Shown in pieces: positions 23,950-35,424 of a stretch of DNA of 60,000 bases. The stretch is from Adiantum capillus-veneris (lineage: Eukaryota > Streptophyta > Polypodiopsida > Polypodiales > Pteridaceae). The translations under genes and the position numbers were made by a program. Position 1 is the stretch's first letter. Each line of letters starts with the position of its first letter. Under the pieces are notes generated by a model. That model was not told the origin of the DNA. It saw nothing but the letters and a program-made list of their open reading frames with translations, and did not search any database. The stretch covers positions 81,066,384 to 81,126,383 of the forward strand of contig CM043944.1 in the NCBI GenBank assembly GCA_014529385.2, written 5' to 3'.

Positions 23950-23978
<29 letters not shown>
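23950..23978. repeat. (CT)n microsatellite
   Basis: Uninterrupted CT dinucleotides (about 14 units) sit between the subterminal repeats and a second CACTA-like terminus. The Leu-Ser frames across it are artefacts. Confidence 0.95.
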
Positions 23979-23983
<5 letters not shown>

Positions 23984-24032
23984 AACAACAAGATCTAAAG
24001 CAAAAAGTACACACTTGGGAGCACTCTATATA

Positions 24033-24051
24033 CACTACAACAAAAAAAGCC
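24033..24051 (+). mobile_element. Second possible CACTA terminus
   Basis: CACTACAACAAAAAAAGCC matches the start of many plant CACTA elements exactly at CACTACAA. It lies about 330 bp inside the first candidate end. It could be the real 5' end of the transposase-bearing element, the end of a nested relative, or chance. Confidence 0.45.
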
Positions 24052-25102
24052 ATGAATTTATGCAAACACAAAATCAAAACTATGGATGATCACGGTATGG
24101 TCCTTTCTTCCTTGAAACTAGGTGATTAAAAAAAACGATTGATATGAATGAAAACACTTGACAATATAAACAAAAAAAATTTAAACAAACTGAATATGAT
24201 CGAAGAAATATACAAGTATTCTAGAACTGACTGAAGCAGACTGAATATATTGATCATCAATATATGTATATAGATAGTGTCAATACCAAGACATGATCAT
24301 CTCTCTAAATGCCACTACAACTATGTATTGTTATCGTAATTTTCTGAATGATCCTCATGTTCCCTAGCATGTGAGGATGATGTAGCACGTGCCCACTACT
24401 CATCTATACTCCTCCCCTCCTTCTTCTCTCTCAAGAAAAGCTCAAGATCTCTCTTACTGTGTGAATGTCTTGCATTCATAAAAGTTAAATGAAATTCTTG
24501 ACAATTAAAAAATAATTTGAAAATCATTTTAACTTAAAAAGATAACTCAAAGTTACAAATATTACTCACAAAAGGGCATGCTATTGGCGAGGCCGGTGGA
24601 AGGATACACTGTAAGGCTCTCTATCCTTGGTATGTCTCCATCTCAATCCTTGCTGGAGTTGGAGGTCAACTGTAACCTTTAGTCTGTATAAAACATATCC
24701 AAAGTATAGGGTTTTTCTTATCCACACCATTCTAAAACCTATGCTATGAAAATCTATAAGTATATACTTATGAAAGTGGTTATGAAGATGGTCTTGCCAA
24801 TGCGACCCAAGTGAGCCATGTGGCCACTCTCCACTTTAGCCTGTGGTGCCTCCTACATTGCATTGATTGAGAATAAGATGATATTAAAGTTATATTATAC
24901 GTGAATACATATAAGTAATTTAATTAAAAATTCAAATTGTAAATTGACATGCTTTTTGTTGCGGGAATGCTACCCGTAATCACATTTCCCATCAAAAGCG
25001 GATCCATGGCTCTTCATGGAATTCCAAAGGTCTCTTATTTTTAGGGACCATAGCATACCACATGTTTGTATTCGCAACAAGAGAAAACAATGTATGTTTT
25101 TA
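24052..25102. other. Non-coding part of the CACTA element
   Basis: No frame with a known domain occurs between the terminal region and the microsatellite at 25,103. It is A/T rich, as is usual for CACTA 5' non-coding regions. Confidence 0.4.
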
Positions 25103-25140
25103 TGTACGTATGTATGTATGTGCGCATATGTATATATATA

Positions 25141-25201
<61 letters not shown>

Positions 25202-25287
25202 GCATGTATGTATGTATGTATGTGTATATATATATATACATATACATATGTATGTATGTATGTACATACATACATACATACACACAC
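25103..25287. repeat. Compound microsatellite (ATGT)n(TG)n(TA)n with self-complementary end
   Basis: Blocks of ATGT, TG and TA repeats alternate. At about 25,246-25,280 an (ATGT)n block is followed directly by (ACAT)n, giving a perfect palindrome of roughly 34 bp. The Tyr/Val/Cys-rich frames on both strands are artefacts of the repeat. Confidence 0.95.
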
Positions 25288-25329
25288 TAGTACTTTAGTC
25301 AAATTAAGTTTAACTTCTTTTTTTTATAC

Positions 25330-26759
25330 AGTTTTAGATTGCTCTTGTACTCCATCGCCTCCATATTATAGCCATGAAGACCACTCTCATATGATGGGAC
25401 ATGAAGAAGAGCCTTCAGAGAGAGCACCTTCAGTTTGTTATGAAGAGGAACAAATTCCATGTTAGTGTGATAGATGTCGACGCTTACATCAAAGGCCACA
25501 ACATCAATATCATTCACATGAGTCGGATTGGGGTGTTTATACTCAAGCACCAATGCTCGCATATCGAGATTGATATATGATTAGTATTGTTTATTTTAAT
25601 TTTTATTTCCTTAAATTATTATAGCTTATTGTGTCAATAATATAGATAATAGTTCACATGTAGGAACATGCATCTCTTGTTGATGATGAGGATGCCATCT
25701 ATGATCAAGCTGCCTGTCATCTTCACACATGACATGGTCATGCAATCAAAGAATTGCAAATGGAGTATTGCGACAACCTTTGCCTCTTGACCTTGATCGA
25801 GATCAAGACTCATGTTGATTATGCATTTCCCAATCGTCTATTGTCTTTAGTGAAGATGTATAATTGCAGATATTGTGGGAGATGGCGTGGAATATCTCTT
25901 CCTATACATGGAGAGGGTTTTAGCTTTTAGGGTGCTCGTTACATGAGAGCTCCTTCTTGCCTTCTGAATGGAGGACCTAGCCTATTTTTTACACAAAAAA
26001 TAAAAGTCCCACCACATTCAAAGGTGACCCGTATGTGTTTTTGGGGAGCCATATATGGATGGGGCCCTTGACATGCTATATCTATAGCATGACCACTTAC
26101 GGTCTTGTCTCAATACAACATCCCTTTCAGATAGAGGTATTACCCATGCAAAATCCAAATATTTTTTGTAGATGATAGACCATATACACATGGAAACATA
26201 GCCGGCTTAGCTAATAGTAATTGAGAAAAGAATGCAAGAACCAATTACACATTTTTGGAATGCAAAAATGGGCATAAATTGGAATACATGAGTAGAGATG
26301 CTCCAATATACATTCTTGCAAATGTCATTAGATTATTACGTGTTGATGATGAACTATTAGTGAACTACAGATGTTGTAGGCTAGAAAGAGAACCACCACC
26401 TCTAGATTAAATATGTAAAATTGTATACAAAAAACATGCACATGTGGATTATGTATCCAATTTTTGTAATTTACACGTCTATATTTGATACTATTATATG
26501 GTTTTTTGCTCAATCAATTTGTTTTCTTCTTACATTTGAAGTATGTGTTACAAAATCTTCAGCTTGATTTTTGTATCTAGAATACTTACAACTGTGTACG
26601 TATATGTGATAGGTTTAGATTATGATTTTGAAAATGACGTGCGTCTACCTTCTCATGGCATCTCATGTATGTTAATTGAGTGCATGAGACTCCTTTGTAA
26701 GAGTGATTCAAACACCTATGAAAGATTAAAGAAAGTATATGTTTTGCATTTTGATAAAA
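25330..26759 (+). pseudogene. Possible first exon(s) of the CACTA transposase gene, heavily decayed
   Basis: This lies upstream of the recognisable transposase core and on the same strand. Short open pieces (for example SHEDHSHMMGHEEEPSERAP near 25,370-25,425 and CDRCRRLHQ near 25,471) do not match a domain I can name. Position and strand suggest 5' exons or an accessory ORF of the CACTA element. It could equally be non-coding. Confidence 0.3.
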
Positions 26760-29263
26760 AGAATGATGTTTTTGATGATGATGATGGCATGAATGATTTT
26801 ATTCATGATTGATACGAGAAAAGTGAAGCATGTAATAACAAAAGTTTTCTTAAAGTGGAAGCGCTTGAGTAAATCTATGAAGGTGCAAATTTGTCACGGT
26901 CAAGCACGAGTTTGCTTATTATGAACCTCCAAAATTGTTAGACTTGTAGTAATGCATCTGTTTTGGCACTATTAAAGTATATGCCTTCTCTGTTGTCACT
27001 GTTTATTGTATTATTTTTTAATGTTTTGATACTTGATATTTTTGTGGTGCTTGGTGAAAATGTTGGAGCCTACTATCTTAAAAGTTCTTACCCTCAAACA
27101 ACATCCCTCCTACATCAAGAGATTAGTGAAAAGGATGACTCGATTAAAACACCATACACGCATGTCCCAACGATTGTATTTTATAGAGACAAATATGAAA
27201 ATGAAACGGCATGTCCAAAATGTAAAACATCTTGTAATAAAGATACAAGCGGATAGATCCATCATAAGGTTCTTTGGCATTTTTCATTGGCACCCTGTAT
27301 ACAACACATATTTTGCACCCTAGATTTAGCAAGACTTTTGGGTTGGGTAGCAGAGAATGCAAGTACATATGGGATTCTAAGAATTCCCTTGGATTTCCCT
27401 ACTTTCAAACATATCAATACAAAATGGCTTGAGTTTGAAGTAGAGGCACGACACATTAAGATGGGTGTTGGCTTGGATGGTGTGAATCCATTCTCCATAC
27501 GCTCAAGTAAATGGTCTACTTGGTTCAAGTTAACTACAATCTCCCACCCTTTATTTTCTTTTAAAAAGAGCATTTACTTTTGTCTCTCATAATTCTAGGA
27601 AAACATCAAGTTAGAATTAACATTAACGTATACTTGGTATCTCTAATTGACGACCTGCAAGAGTTGTGGAGAGGCATAGACATGCTTGATGTGCCAAAAC
27701 CAAATAATGCAAGGAAATCTAGAGTTTGAAGAATTTTAGCATCGACTATATACGACTTTCTCAGCTACGGATTATGTGAAGGTATTGATTTTTGTTTAAG
27801 TATTACATGTATATACTTTTTATTTTATTCTATTTTTCATCATCATACTAAATATTTTACTATGGATGTAGTGTGATCAATCAAAGATTATAAAACTTGT
27901 CCCTGATGTGGTGATTCGTTGAAATCTACGTATAGTAAGCATCTCAAAAAAAAAAAACCTTTGACACAAACTAGACATGTCAATGGAAAGGTTGAGCAAT
28001 ACCCAAAACGAATGACACCTAAAAATATGTACCTAAAGTGGACCAAAGGGCCTATTATTGATATAAAATTATAGCTCACAAGCGATGGAGATTATGATTG
28101 ATCATGAGGAAGACCCTCCCTAGCTCCCTTTATCTGTGTATGATTTTATTTGGAATATGGAAAGGATTTGAAGATCACTCTTCTTGATCCTATGTATATA
28201 TTCAAACATATAGGCCACTCTTTGTGGAAACATCTTATTCGTTTGAAAGACATGGAAGAAGCTTGAAACGACTTAAAAGATCAAAATTACAAATGCAACT
28301 TGTGGCCCCATGTTGATGAAGAGACGGGTCAAAAAGAATATTCACTTGCACCATAGGTGCTTACCTACCAAGATTTTGACACAATAAGCTAAAGAATACG
28401 ATATATCCACACACCCACGGGATATGGTGTCTCATTGAAAAATAGATTCATTATGGATGACACGAGTCTTTTGAACTTGAAGACACATCATTGGCATAGT
28501 TTCATTAAGATAGCCCAATATATTCTTAATTGTACCAAATCTCTCATCCAACCAAGAGATACTATTTTGATTATAAATTGATACATGTAGCATGTTCTCC
28601 CTCTTATTATTGATGGTTTCTTAGTGAGTGGTATCCAAGATGTTATCTATTATTTAGGGAAGCTAGCAAGGTATGTGTATACATGGTGGATGTTTGTATA
28701 TGTACTTTTAATAAATGTGTCACACATTATTCTTCTATCTTTTTATAGATGGGCCACATCTAAGGAGATTGATACAAGGTCAATATTGCAAAAGAGAAGG
28801 GAATGCATTGATCTCCTTTGTTTGGCAAAGAAATAGATATTGATGTTCTTTTTCAATATCCAAGACCACGTACTCTTTATCATGGATGAGATAGAGATTG
28901 CAGGTGTTGTTAGCACTCACTAGATGTTTCTAGTTGAGAGATTTATGGAAGTTTTAAAGGGGCTTGTTTGCCAGAGGGTTCAATGGACGAGGGATGGGTT
29001 CTTGGAGAGTGCATGCACTACCACCTTGAGCATGTTGACATAGTATCTCCTTAGAGATGGACAATGGATGAGTCTCTCACATTGTCAGATGAGGTGTTAC
29101 GTGGCAAGGGTAATATTACCTTGCAGCTCACGACTACTGAACGCTTGGACACATCCATGTTTTTATTTACAACTCACAGTGTATGGAAAGATTTGTCAAA
29201 GAGTACCAGGAATTTTGCAACCCACAAAGAAGGTGAAGAGCTGGTAAATCTACCAAGATTGAA
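26760..29263 (+). pseudogene. CACTA (En/Spm) TNP2-type transposase, decayed (element G)
   Basis: The order of motifs follows plant TNP2 proteins. DDDDGMNDFIHD (26,776-26,812) is like the D-D-x-x-x-L-I-x-D start. SNASVLALLKYMPSLL (26,950-27,000) follows. A Cys-pair segment RDKYENETACPKCKTS lies at about 27,185-27,233. HHKVLWHFSLAPC and W-x-A-E-N follow (27,255-27,360). GVGLDGVNPFS (27,464-27,495) corresponds to the L-A-x-DGFNPF signature. SLIILGKHQ and VYLVSLIDDLQELW lie at 27,578-27,690. LLNLKTHHWHSFIKI (28,468-28,510) corresponds to L-K-T-H-D-W-H. MDEIEIAGVV and MFLVERFMEVLKGLV (28,880-28,970) correspond to E-x-x-x-x-GPV and the M-Y-P-x-ERF-x-x-x-LK box. TNP2 binds the subterminal repeats and cuts the element. 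Stops and shifts in every block make this inactive. Confidence 0.85.
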
Positions 29264-29347
29264 CCTCCATACATTTTTTCATGGCTATCTAAACGTATCA
29301 TAGATAGAATTATAGAGATAGAAGACATAATTGGATGAGCAGAGAGA

Positions 29348-30019
29348 GATGGGAAGGGGAAAAGGGGAACACACCCAACACATAATCAACATGCCTCTCT
29401 ATAGCCTAGGATATACACAGTACCCCTAACCACTAGAGTTCACCTTCAAAACTTGACAACCTCATAGGAAAAACGCCATTTTTACACCACCAATACAAAA
29501 ACACAAACAGAACCCGATCACCACGTATAGCACGATTCACTTCCTTCACCACACACACAACCTCTCTCAATCCCTCTGTGCACAATAGACCATTTGGGGG
29601 CATAACTACCGACACACGCCCGGAACACACACACACAACAGAGAAAAGGGAAGAGGAAAGGGGAAACCAACACAAAATCATGGCAATGATGGTCTCTTTA
29701 TCATCAAGAAAACACCCTATACAAAAGGCTCCAAGCCGGCATACTTAACGATCCTAAATAATCAATAAGTAGCCCTCCACCTCCGCATCAGCACCATAGC
29801 CACACCTCAATAGCACACAACCGAGATCGACATGGTCAACAATGGAGCAAAATGGCTCCATAAGTCCAATTGGCAAAGATCCCTTGAAATGGCATGTGAA
29901 CATTCCTTCATAGGGGCATACAAAACTTTAAAAACGTAAAAATATGGTGTTTACTGGCTCATGTAGGCCACTAGAGCCTGATTTGGAATTTCTTGTGCAT
30001 TGTCCACAAATCATGCACA
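29348..30019 (-). mobile_element. Element C left LTR (3' LTR in element orientation)
   Basis: It starts TGGGAAGGGGAAAA and ends TCATGCACA. It aligns along its length with 59,108-59,764: shared words include CACGTATAGCACGATTCAC versus CCCGTATAGCATGATTCAC, CCCTATACAAAAGGCTCCAAG, and TTTCTTGTGCATTGTCCACAA. It lies directly after the last CACTA transposase motif, so C probably inserted into the CACTA element. No clear target duplication was found. Confidence 0.8.
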
Positions 30020-31429
30020 CTTATTTTAGTATATCCTTGCTTGGATTGACAACTTGGAGACCTTTCCTCTTCATCAGCAAGTGAACTTTCCCTTAGCCAG
30101 AAGCTTGTAAACTTTCCAATCCTTATCTCTCACACTGCACATGAGCCACCCCCTGCTGGGTCTTGAGATCTTTTCCCCTCCAATATCCACATGAGATCAC
30201 CCTTGAGGGGGGTGTCGTCAGTGCTCACCCACTTTGCCTTAAGAAAGAATAGACTTTAGAGGGCGTGGGACAACCTGCTAACAATTTCCATGTCATCACC
30301 TAAGGGCGCCAATGGACGCCACTGGCGGCAACGTCGCCGACAACAACAACGACCACAACAATGCCCACATAGGCCCGCAAGTGCTAGAAGCCATAGCTTG
30401 TGCTTCTTGAGAGATCTGTCTCCTCGTGGATGCCTTACAAGACCCCACTATCCACTATATATAGCCCACGTTGCTTGTGCCCAACACCGCATATGTGACC
30501 AATCCCTCTTGACATGTGGAAGCCTCCTGTGAATTTGGCCACCAAAGACCTCCCAAGGCTCACAAACTCTCCACAAGAAATCTTCAAGAACCCCATTTTG
30601 TTGGCCACTTTCAACTGACCGTCATCTACTGCTCAAGCACCCAACTAGCAAGCTGTTGAGCTTCGACAAGCATATCGGTCCTTGGCTCCAACTTCACCAA
30701 CTTTCCTTGCATACAGGTTATCATAGAACTGCCAATCAAAACCACCAAAAAAATGGAAAAACCACCTAGTATTGCATAGCCATCGTCTTCCAGAACTTCA
30801 ACTGGCAGTATCGGGCTATCCAAGTACCCAATCCATGATCAGTAACTTCCCACTAGCTCCATATGTTGAGCACTACCTCCCCAAACTTCAAACTGCACCA
30901 AGCTCCAAAACCCACCAAATGACATGTCTTCCCAAGCAGTCAAACTAGCCCCAAACCTGGACCCCGATCCGTAACTTGGCATCTAGGACTCAATTTGACA
31001 ATCTGAAAAGATCAACAGCCTCCATGAACCAAGCACTTCACTCCAAACTAGCTCTACCCACCTGTCCTCATCTGCCATGTCTGTCGAATCTACAACCACC
31101 TTGAGCTTCAGAGCACCATATCTTGTTCACCATAGCTCCGTTTGATATGCCATCTGTACCAACTTCTTCAAGACTTCAAGCTCTACATTTTCAAGAAAAA
31201 ATATTGCACCTTGAACCTCTTTCATCTACCACCCAAATTGGCTCTTTTTGGAGCGCTTCTTGGCCTATAAACCGCATCAGTGATAAACACCCGCTGCTAC
31301 CTGTCTGCTCAGGATCTTTGTAGCTATTCTAGCCCTCTGCCATGCTCTGGATAGATTGCACACACTTGCTTGTGACATCTTCTACGGGCGACCAAATTTG
31401 GCTATACTATCATTGCCTACCCCCTCATA

Positions 31430-32100
31430 GAACATTTATGTTCAACTAGAACTATGCTTTATTCTTCTACCAACTACAAACATTGGCAAACACTATTAGC
31501 AAACAAAAACCATATCTATATCTTTATTGTGCCCTACTATCAAACCTTCAAGTGGGTTACCCCACCCCTGCATCACAAATCTTCTACCTATATCAAAGAC
31601 CTAGAAATGATGAGTCGTCTAGACCTACCCCCTCACCACTTCAAGCTCTACATTTCCACACCAAGAACCAGCACCTTCAACCTCCTTCGTTTGTCACCCT
31701 GTCACACACTCTTATTTACTTCTCTGGTCCTCTGCCATGCATCTACTAGCATACACATCACTGCTTGTGCCCTCTGGTAGGGTCGACACACTTTGGATGC
31801 ACCATCACTGCCCACCCCCTTGTCACCCTGTCACACACTCTTGTTTACTTCTCTGGCCCTCTGCCATGCATCTACTAGCATACACATCACTGCTTGTGCC
31901 CTCTGGTAGGGTCAACACACTTTGGATGCACCATCACTGCCCACCCCCTTGTTGAACATTTATGTTTAACCACACACATGCTTTATTCTTCTACCAACTA
32001 CAAAACTTGCAAAGACTATCAACAAACCAGAACCATACGAAGAATCTTATTGTAGCCTACTACCAAACCTTCAAGTCGGTTGCCCCACCCCCTCCATCAC
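31430..32100. repeat. Diverged 524-bp duplication within element C
   Basis: GAACATTTATGTTCAACTAG...ATGCTTTATTCTTCTACC at 31,430 recurs as GAACATTTATGTTTAACCAC...ATGCTTTATTCTTCTACC at 31,954, and the match extends through a CCTTCAAGTGGGTTRCCCCACCC-like word. The second unit runs to about 32,100. Confidence 0.75.
31693..31950. repeat. 129-bp tandem duplication
   Basis: Units at 31,693-31,821 and 31,822-31,950 are nearly identical (GTCACCCTGTCACACACTCT to CACTGCCCACCCCCTT), with only a few substitutions. A 129-bp unit keeps frame (43 codons). The high similarity makes this one of the younger local changes inside element C. Confidence 0.9.
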
Positions 32101-32722
32101 TTAGTCTTTGCCTAGATCAAAAACCTGCCATTGGTTCCTTCCACCCATATGTAATTGCATACCATAGTAATGTATCTCAGCACATAGACCATCATGATCA
32201 TAGGCCACCCATGGCGTGTCCAACACTCCAAGAATTTGTCTACTTCCAATTAATCTTCAAATGGAGCACCATCGTGCTACCATCTTGCTCAACAAGCACA
32301 TCATTGAACATAGCTCACAAAATTCATGACATATCGTACCCACCCTTCCAACCAAAGAAAATGGATGACTCATCCAAGGACTCCTGTACCTATTGGACTA
32401 TCCATTGCATAATTGTATCTATCATCATACCCATCAACCAAAACTCACATCCCTTCAAGTGAAGCAAAGAATATTCCAGGAATTCTCCTCTATCCATCGT
32501 AGACCCTATCTAATGCATTGGAAGAACCACAATATTTGGCTCCATGCTCTCTCCTTTATCAACAATGCCCTTGATCTCAACACCGTCAATCCCTTTTGCT
32601 TCAACCAATTGCTCTTCAAAGTCAAATTTCTCCACTCGCTTGTCAACTTTAGCTACCTACACTTCAATCGCCTCTTCTACCGATGCATCATGCTCTACCA
32701 AAGTGGAAAGAAACTCTCGCCA

Positions 32723-33115
32723 TGTAATGACTATTGCCCGCACTGGAGCAATAGGCATTATGGGAATGATTACCCGCAACTACATTATATGAACATCAAC
32801 ATATAGAATGACAAGAGAAGGAAGTACATAGTACACAGGCACAGAACACCTCTTGCTTCATTTATGTATATCCCAGACTCAGAGTTACAATAGTAGATGC
32901 CATGAATATCATAGAGATTGGTTAAGTTACATCAAAAGATAGGTATGCCCCTCCTTATACAATCGCTGCTCCAGCGCAGATCGGGAACGGTGCACACACT
33001 CCTGTCCCATGATATCCCATGAAGAACTGCTGCTACGGCCACCGCATACCGCATGTCTCCTGATCCGCAGTGTCCAGACCTTCGTAGGACCGCATGTGCG
33101 GCTAATGCCGTAACA
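32723..33115 (-). repeat. Element A 3' LTR
   Basis: 393 bp, TGTAATGACT to GCCGTAACA. It is paired with 40,947-41,347. On the minus strand the bases just upstream are only moderately purine-rich (GGAGGTGCTGAGTGTGGG about 20-40 bases away), so the polypurine tract is weak. Confidence 0.93.
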
Positions 33116-33191
33116 TCTGGCACGCACGGTGGATTGCGCGAACCCACACTCAGCACCTCCGGTTGGAAGGTTCCGGTGGTTGCTCTGCACC

Positions 33192-34496
33192 CTACTCTGG
33201 TGAAGAGGAAATATCAATATAGCCAAAGCCTCTAAAATTTGCAGTATGTGCCCGATAGAACTCATCCAGAAGATGTGGATCTATCTCAATTTGATCCGGC
33301 CAGGCAGCCCGAGGAATAAACTGCGTTGGCAAAGAGATAGATTGAGGTGGCTGTGGCAGAGAAGCAAGAGGTGTATGTAACGGATAATAGCGAGAAAGGT
33401 ATCTATTAAGAGAAGACCAAAATGGAGGGCAAGGTGGTAGACTGAGAGAAAAAGAATGAGCTAAGGTCTCCACCCAAAAACAGACCCTGCGCCGCTCCTT
33501 ACAAAATCGACGAATCATATTCTGCAAACGAGATACATGAGCCTGGGCTTCAGCACAATCCTCTGTAGCTTGTGCCCAATCAGCAACATCAAAACCCTCG
33601 GGAACAACACTCTTACCTCTGTCAGTGTTGGATGACTCGGGTTGGTGCACCACAACCTGCTGAGTGGGTGGCTGCGCTCTCACCTCAGCAGCCAAGCGTG
33701 TGCTCCAGCTTTGTAATTGATTATCTAAAAAAATTCGGAGATCTTCTTGCATCTCCACTGCCAATGCATCCAAATCAGCCATGTTGATCATTACATCGCC
33801 AAGGTGCGAGGTTAAGTAAGAGGCTAGGCTATGTTGTGTTCTCAACTGAAGAAGTTCTTGTTGGATAGAGGCCACAAACTTAGCATTAGCCTCTCTTAAC
33901 ATTTGTATTTCTGCCCCTTGCTGGCGAGTTGTGATAGTCAGCTCTTCATTCTGAGTGGTTAACTCGGCAATGCGAGTCTGCGAAGTCACTACCTGCGCTT
34001 CCAACTCATTGACTTGTCCCTCTGTGGCTGGGGCTGGCCAGGCCGCACAAATAGACTCTGCAAGTCTGCTAAAAAATGTGCCGCATGCCTGTAATTGGTC
34101 AGTAGGGGTCACTGCTACCGTAGCCTCCCAGGGTAGCGCTGCGGGGAGAATACCTCCCGTCGAGGCAGCCGCATTAGTAGTGCCCGAAGTTTCTGGTTGA
34201 GCGGAGACATCCGCAACCGGAGAAGAGCTCGTCCGCAAAGGAGTAGCATTGCTCACTCTCTCCTTCATTCGACGACGCCAGTGAGCCACCGCAGAATCTT
34301 CCGAAACAAGAGATGCAGTTTTCAGAGGTGGTGTCGAAAATTGGTGTTCCTCCCTGCCGCACTTGCGGCTTGCTGATCCTGCACCTGCAGTGGCCATCTC
34401 TTGGGCTCTAGAAGATACCACTGTTGTCGATGGACCAGGAAAATCCCCAACGCCCACCTGCGGCTGCTGTGTTTCCCTCTCAGCCGGCACTGCCAA
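33192..34496 (-). CDS. Element A ORF after integrase: coiled-coil protein of unknown function
   Basis: A 434-codon open frame lies between integrase and the 3' LTR and stops about 75 bp before the LTR. It starts MAVPAERETQQPQ, but the true start may lie upstream, because matching minus-strand frames run from 35,185 with shifts near 34,757 and 34,560. Residues about 155-250 form a clear coiled coil (ELEAQVVTSQTRIAELTTQN and following heptads). The C-terminal third is Pro/Ser/Leu rich and aromatic (WPDQIEIDPHLLDEFYRAHT). No known enzyme motif is visible. It is in the place where plant Ty3/gypsy elements such as Athila carry an envelope-like or other extra ORF, but I see no convincing transmembrane segment in this part. 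It is notable as the longest uninterrupted frame outside pol. Confidence 0.7.
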   Translation of the reverse strand: MAVPAERETQQPQVGVGDFPGPSTTVVSSRAQEMATAGAGSASRKCGREEHQFSTPPLKTASLVSEDSAVAHWRRRMKERVSNATPLRTSSSPVADVSAQPETSGTTNAAASTGGILPAALPWEATVAVTPTDQLQACGTFFSRLAESICAAWPAPATEGQVNELEAQVVTSQTRIAELTTQNEELTITTRQQGAEIQMLREANAKFVASIQQELLQLRTQHSLASYLTSHLGDVMINMADLDALAVEMQEDLRIFLDNQLQSWSTRLAAEVRAQPPTQQVVVHQPESSNTDRGKSVVPEGFDVADWAQATEDCAEAQAHVSRLQNMIRRFCKERRRVCFWVETLAHSFSLSLPPCPPFWSSLNRYLSRYYPLHTPLASLPQPPQSISLPTQFIPRAAWPDQIEIDPHLLDEFYRAHTANFRGFGYIDISSSPE

Positions 34497-34756
34497 GCTT
34501 TGTGTTTGCGACAGCGGAGCATTAGTGCCTTGGACATCAAGCGATCATCTTCAAAATGGCAGAGAGGATGCAGGGCGAGAGGAAAAACTTCTCTCAATGG
34601 AAAGATCAATGTGAGAAGTTGGCCCACCTTTGTATTGGTTGGGATATTCCTCCCCAACTATGCCATGACTCGTTGGCATTCCGCCAGCAATCATTCTCTG
34701 ACCACCGCTACCCAAGCTACTGGCCCAAAGTTGGCCGAATGCAACACATTTCTTGC

Positions 34757-35185
34757 TCAGGTCAAAATGGTATAAGTTTTGGCTTGTAGCCAAATGGCCT
34801 CGAGAAACCACCTATATGCATCCCTGGTTGCTACATCTGACAATCCTGACAGTTTATACTCCCCTTTGACCTTCAAACCAAATTCTTGTTCTACATCTGC
34901 CGCAGGGATCACATGAGAGGCGCGCACCACGCCATCGTTGGGCAAACAGCAACACCTTGAAATCCTTTCTGCTGTCAACTGAATTTGTTGATTATTCAGC
35001 ACCACCATATCGCCAGCAGCGAGTTGCTCCATCAAACCTGCTGCCTGCGGGTGAACTAGGATCCCTTGCCAATCCAGGTTGGCGAGCACACGCAGCCGCA
35101 AGTCTTGCATCCATGCGTCCACTCGTCGAAGCGCGAGCTCCTGCATGGGAATGAAAGGGACACATAGCAGAAGGGAAGCTGTCAT
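34757..35185 (-). pseudogene. Element A extra ORF, N-terminal part
   Basis: The integrase frame reads on without a stop into this section. An internal Met at 35,185 (MTASLLLCVPFIP) starts a plausible separate ORF. The section after it has MQDLRLRVLANLDWQG, VVLNNQQIQLTAERISR, CCCLPNDGVV and YRWFLEAIWLQAKTY. A hydrophobic run lies at 35,265-35,143. The I-x-L-T-x-E-x-I-x-x-x-x-x-LP arrangement resembles the start of a domain common in plant transposon-associated proteins and also the element E ORF, but this is a resemblance by eye. It probably joined the coiled-coil ORF before frameshifts separated them. Confidence 0.5.
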
Positions 35186-35424
35186 GGTGGCGATGAGATG
35201 AAGGAGCAGAGAGTAGAGCACTAAGAGCGCACGACACACGAAACAAGAGAACCACAATAAAAATCGTCTGCATGCAGTAGTAACCTTTCCACAATGAGCT
35301 CCCAAAATAGGGCGATCCACGTTGTCACAACCATCATAGATCCTTCCCCGTTGTCCGAGATTGCATGCAAAAGAATCCCCAATCATGATTAGGACGGCTT
35401 TCAGCTCTTGTACCACAGCACAGG

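Larger units (their letters stand above)
30020..32722 (-). pseudogene. Element C internal region, 3' part, decayed ORF with in-frame duplications
   Basis: Minus-strand readings carry on the element C ORF from across the inserted elements A and B. Near 32,720-32,510 the reading is WREFLSTLVEHDASVEEAIE, stop, VAKVDKRVEKFDFEEQLVEA and onward to a stop, continuing the style of the Glu-rich repeats at 57,861-58,313. Further left, 30,823-30,626 is open (LPVEVLEDDGYAILGG, then a hydrophobic stretch) and ends in ASWVLEQ. A 524-bp diverged duplication and a 129-bp tandem duplication lie inside. No protease, reverse transcriptase or integrase is visible, which suggests a non-autonomous element. Confidence 0.5.
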
